DNA of 64,000 nt, from NCBI RefSeq assembly GCF_025685605.1, contig NZ_JAGTUT010000002.1, positions 124,001 to 188,000 on the forward strand, given 5' to 3'. A model generated the notes under the pieces. The model had not been told where the DNA came from and made no database searches. It worked only from the letters and a program-made list of their open reading frames with translations. Positions 63,468 through 64,000 of the stretch are shown piece by piece. The number at the start of each line of letters is the position of its first letter. Positions within the stretch are counted from its first letter, which is position 1. The DNA is from Granulicella arctica. Its GTDB lineage: Bacteria; Acidobacteriota; Terriglobia; Terriglobales; Acidobacteriaceae. The position numbers and the translations under genes are program-made.

Positions 63468-64000
63468 TCAGTGCGCCCAGTCGTAGCCTTCTTCACCATG
63501 CTGCGAAAGATCGAGGCCCTCGCGCTCATCCTCTTCACTGACCCGCAAACCGATAACCTTATCGACTACAAACAGAATGATAAGCGTTCCAACAATCGAA
63601 ACAGTCCACGCAATCGCTATCCCGACAAGCTGGTTCAAGACCTGGTGCCCATTGCCCTCAAGCAGACCCGTCGCCTTGCCCGCTCCAAAGATCGGGTTGA
63701 TCGCGCTGTTCGCGAACACGCCTGTGAGAATTGCACCGATCGTTCCACCGGCACCGTGTACACCAAACGCATCGAGCGAATCGTCATAGCCGAAAGCAGC
63801 CTTTACCTTTACGACCATCAGGTAGCAGCACACTCCGACGATCAGCCCAATCCATAACGCCGACATTGGCGTCACAAACCCGGCTGCCGGTGTAATGCCA
63901 ACCAGCCCGGCAACCGCGCCCGAAATTGCTCCGAGTGCCGAAACCTTACCTTGGCGCAGCCACTCCGCCGCACCCCAGCCGATCGCCGCAGCAGCAGCAG
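63468..64000 (-). CDS. amt: Ammonium transporter Amt (C-terminal part, runs off the window)
   Basis: The last 177 codons of an Amt/MEP channel; the start lies beyond 64000. Several membrane helices are visible. LDAFGVHGAGGTIGAILTG holds the second His of the twin-His ammonium pore, and the cytoplasmic tail is LRVSEEDEREGLDLSQHGEE, the conserved end to which PII proteins dock. It leads directly into glnB and glnD. The frame is open to the window edge. Confidence 0.95.
   Translation of the reverse strand, partial: AAAAAIGWGAAEWLRQGKVSALGAISGAVAGLVGITPAAGFVTPMSALWIGLIVGVCCYLMVVKVKAAFGYDDSLDAFGVHGAGGTIGAILTGVFANSAINPIFGAGKATGLLEGNGHQVLNQLVGIAIAWTVSIVGTLIILFVVDKVIGLRVSEEDEREGLDLSQHGEEGYDWAH

Noticed and set aside
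1..64000. CRISPR array, tRNA, rRNA, prophage or intact insertion sequence
   Set aside because: No regularly spaced direct repeats, no tRNA-like cloverleaf with a T-loop core, and no transposase or integrase motifs were found by reading.

Overview
The window looks like a chromosomal segment of a soil Acidobacterium (class Terriglobia/Acidobacteriia, Granulicella/Edaphobacter/Terriglobus type). This is inferred from the content: GC-rich coding, many FG-GAP/ASPIC-UnbV (CRTAC1-type) and PD40/BNR propeller proteins, an ADOP/FtsX-type permease tail, a secreted GH42 beta-galactosidase, an orphan nuoB, futalosine-pathway menaquinone synthesis (mqnE), degenerate 'GCGAAGTCGAAGGA' intergenic repeats and a Cys/His-rich small-protein family I associate with these genomes. 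No rRNA, tRNA, CRISPR array, intact insertion sequence or prophage was seen.

Layout. 1-12.8 kb: housekeeping and stress genes: FtsX-like permease tail, DUF1801 protein, a membrane-tethered HTH/beta-propeller protein, an RsbW/RsbV-like anti-sigma/antagonist pair, a TPM-LemA pair, DUF4142 protein, oligopeptidase B and an MsbA-type exporter. 12.8-17.8 kb: a visibly more AT-rich stretch with a three-gene nucleotide-sugar cassette (4,6-dehydratase, hydrolysing 2-epimerase, aminotransferase; legionaminic-acid-like but lacking the synthase) and an amidase.

17.8-33.4 kb is the most unusual part. A + strand operon of three genes coupled by ATGA overlaps (asparagine-synthetase-like enzyme with a truncated glutaminase half, radical SAM enzyme, halogenase-like flavoprotein) is flanked on both sides by minus-strand genes. 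Those encode four CRTAC1/ASPIC-UnbV proteins, two of them very large TPR proteins sharing an undescribed C-terminal module, plus an RnfD/UnbU-like membrane protein. UnbU and UnbV are the enediyne-cassette families of unknown role, here without any polyketide synthase. I infer an undescribed cell-envelope or natural-product system.

33.6-39.2 kb: a SsuABC/NrtABC-like transporter with two permeases, a cysteine-bearing binding protein, a Tat-exported HMA metal-binding protein, a Crp/Fnr regulator and a frameshifted LysR gene. 39.4-46 kb: thiD-thiS (ThiS with an unusual tail), pyrF, ychF, a lone receiver, an amidinotransferase-fold protein lacking its catalytic Cys, a 59-residue zinc ribbon and a BamE-like protein. 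46-54 kb: GH42, a frameshifted S1/P1 nuclease, a repeat-rich intergenic region, a frameshifted Cys/His protein and a 720-residue orphan. 54-64 kb: mqnE, a BNR propeller, an OmpA-like porin, nuoB, and the nitrogen-sensing set glnD-glnB-amt running off the right end.

Three genes between 38 and 51 kb are each broken by an apparent single-base frameshift, which is either pseudogenisation or residual sequencing error.
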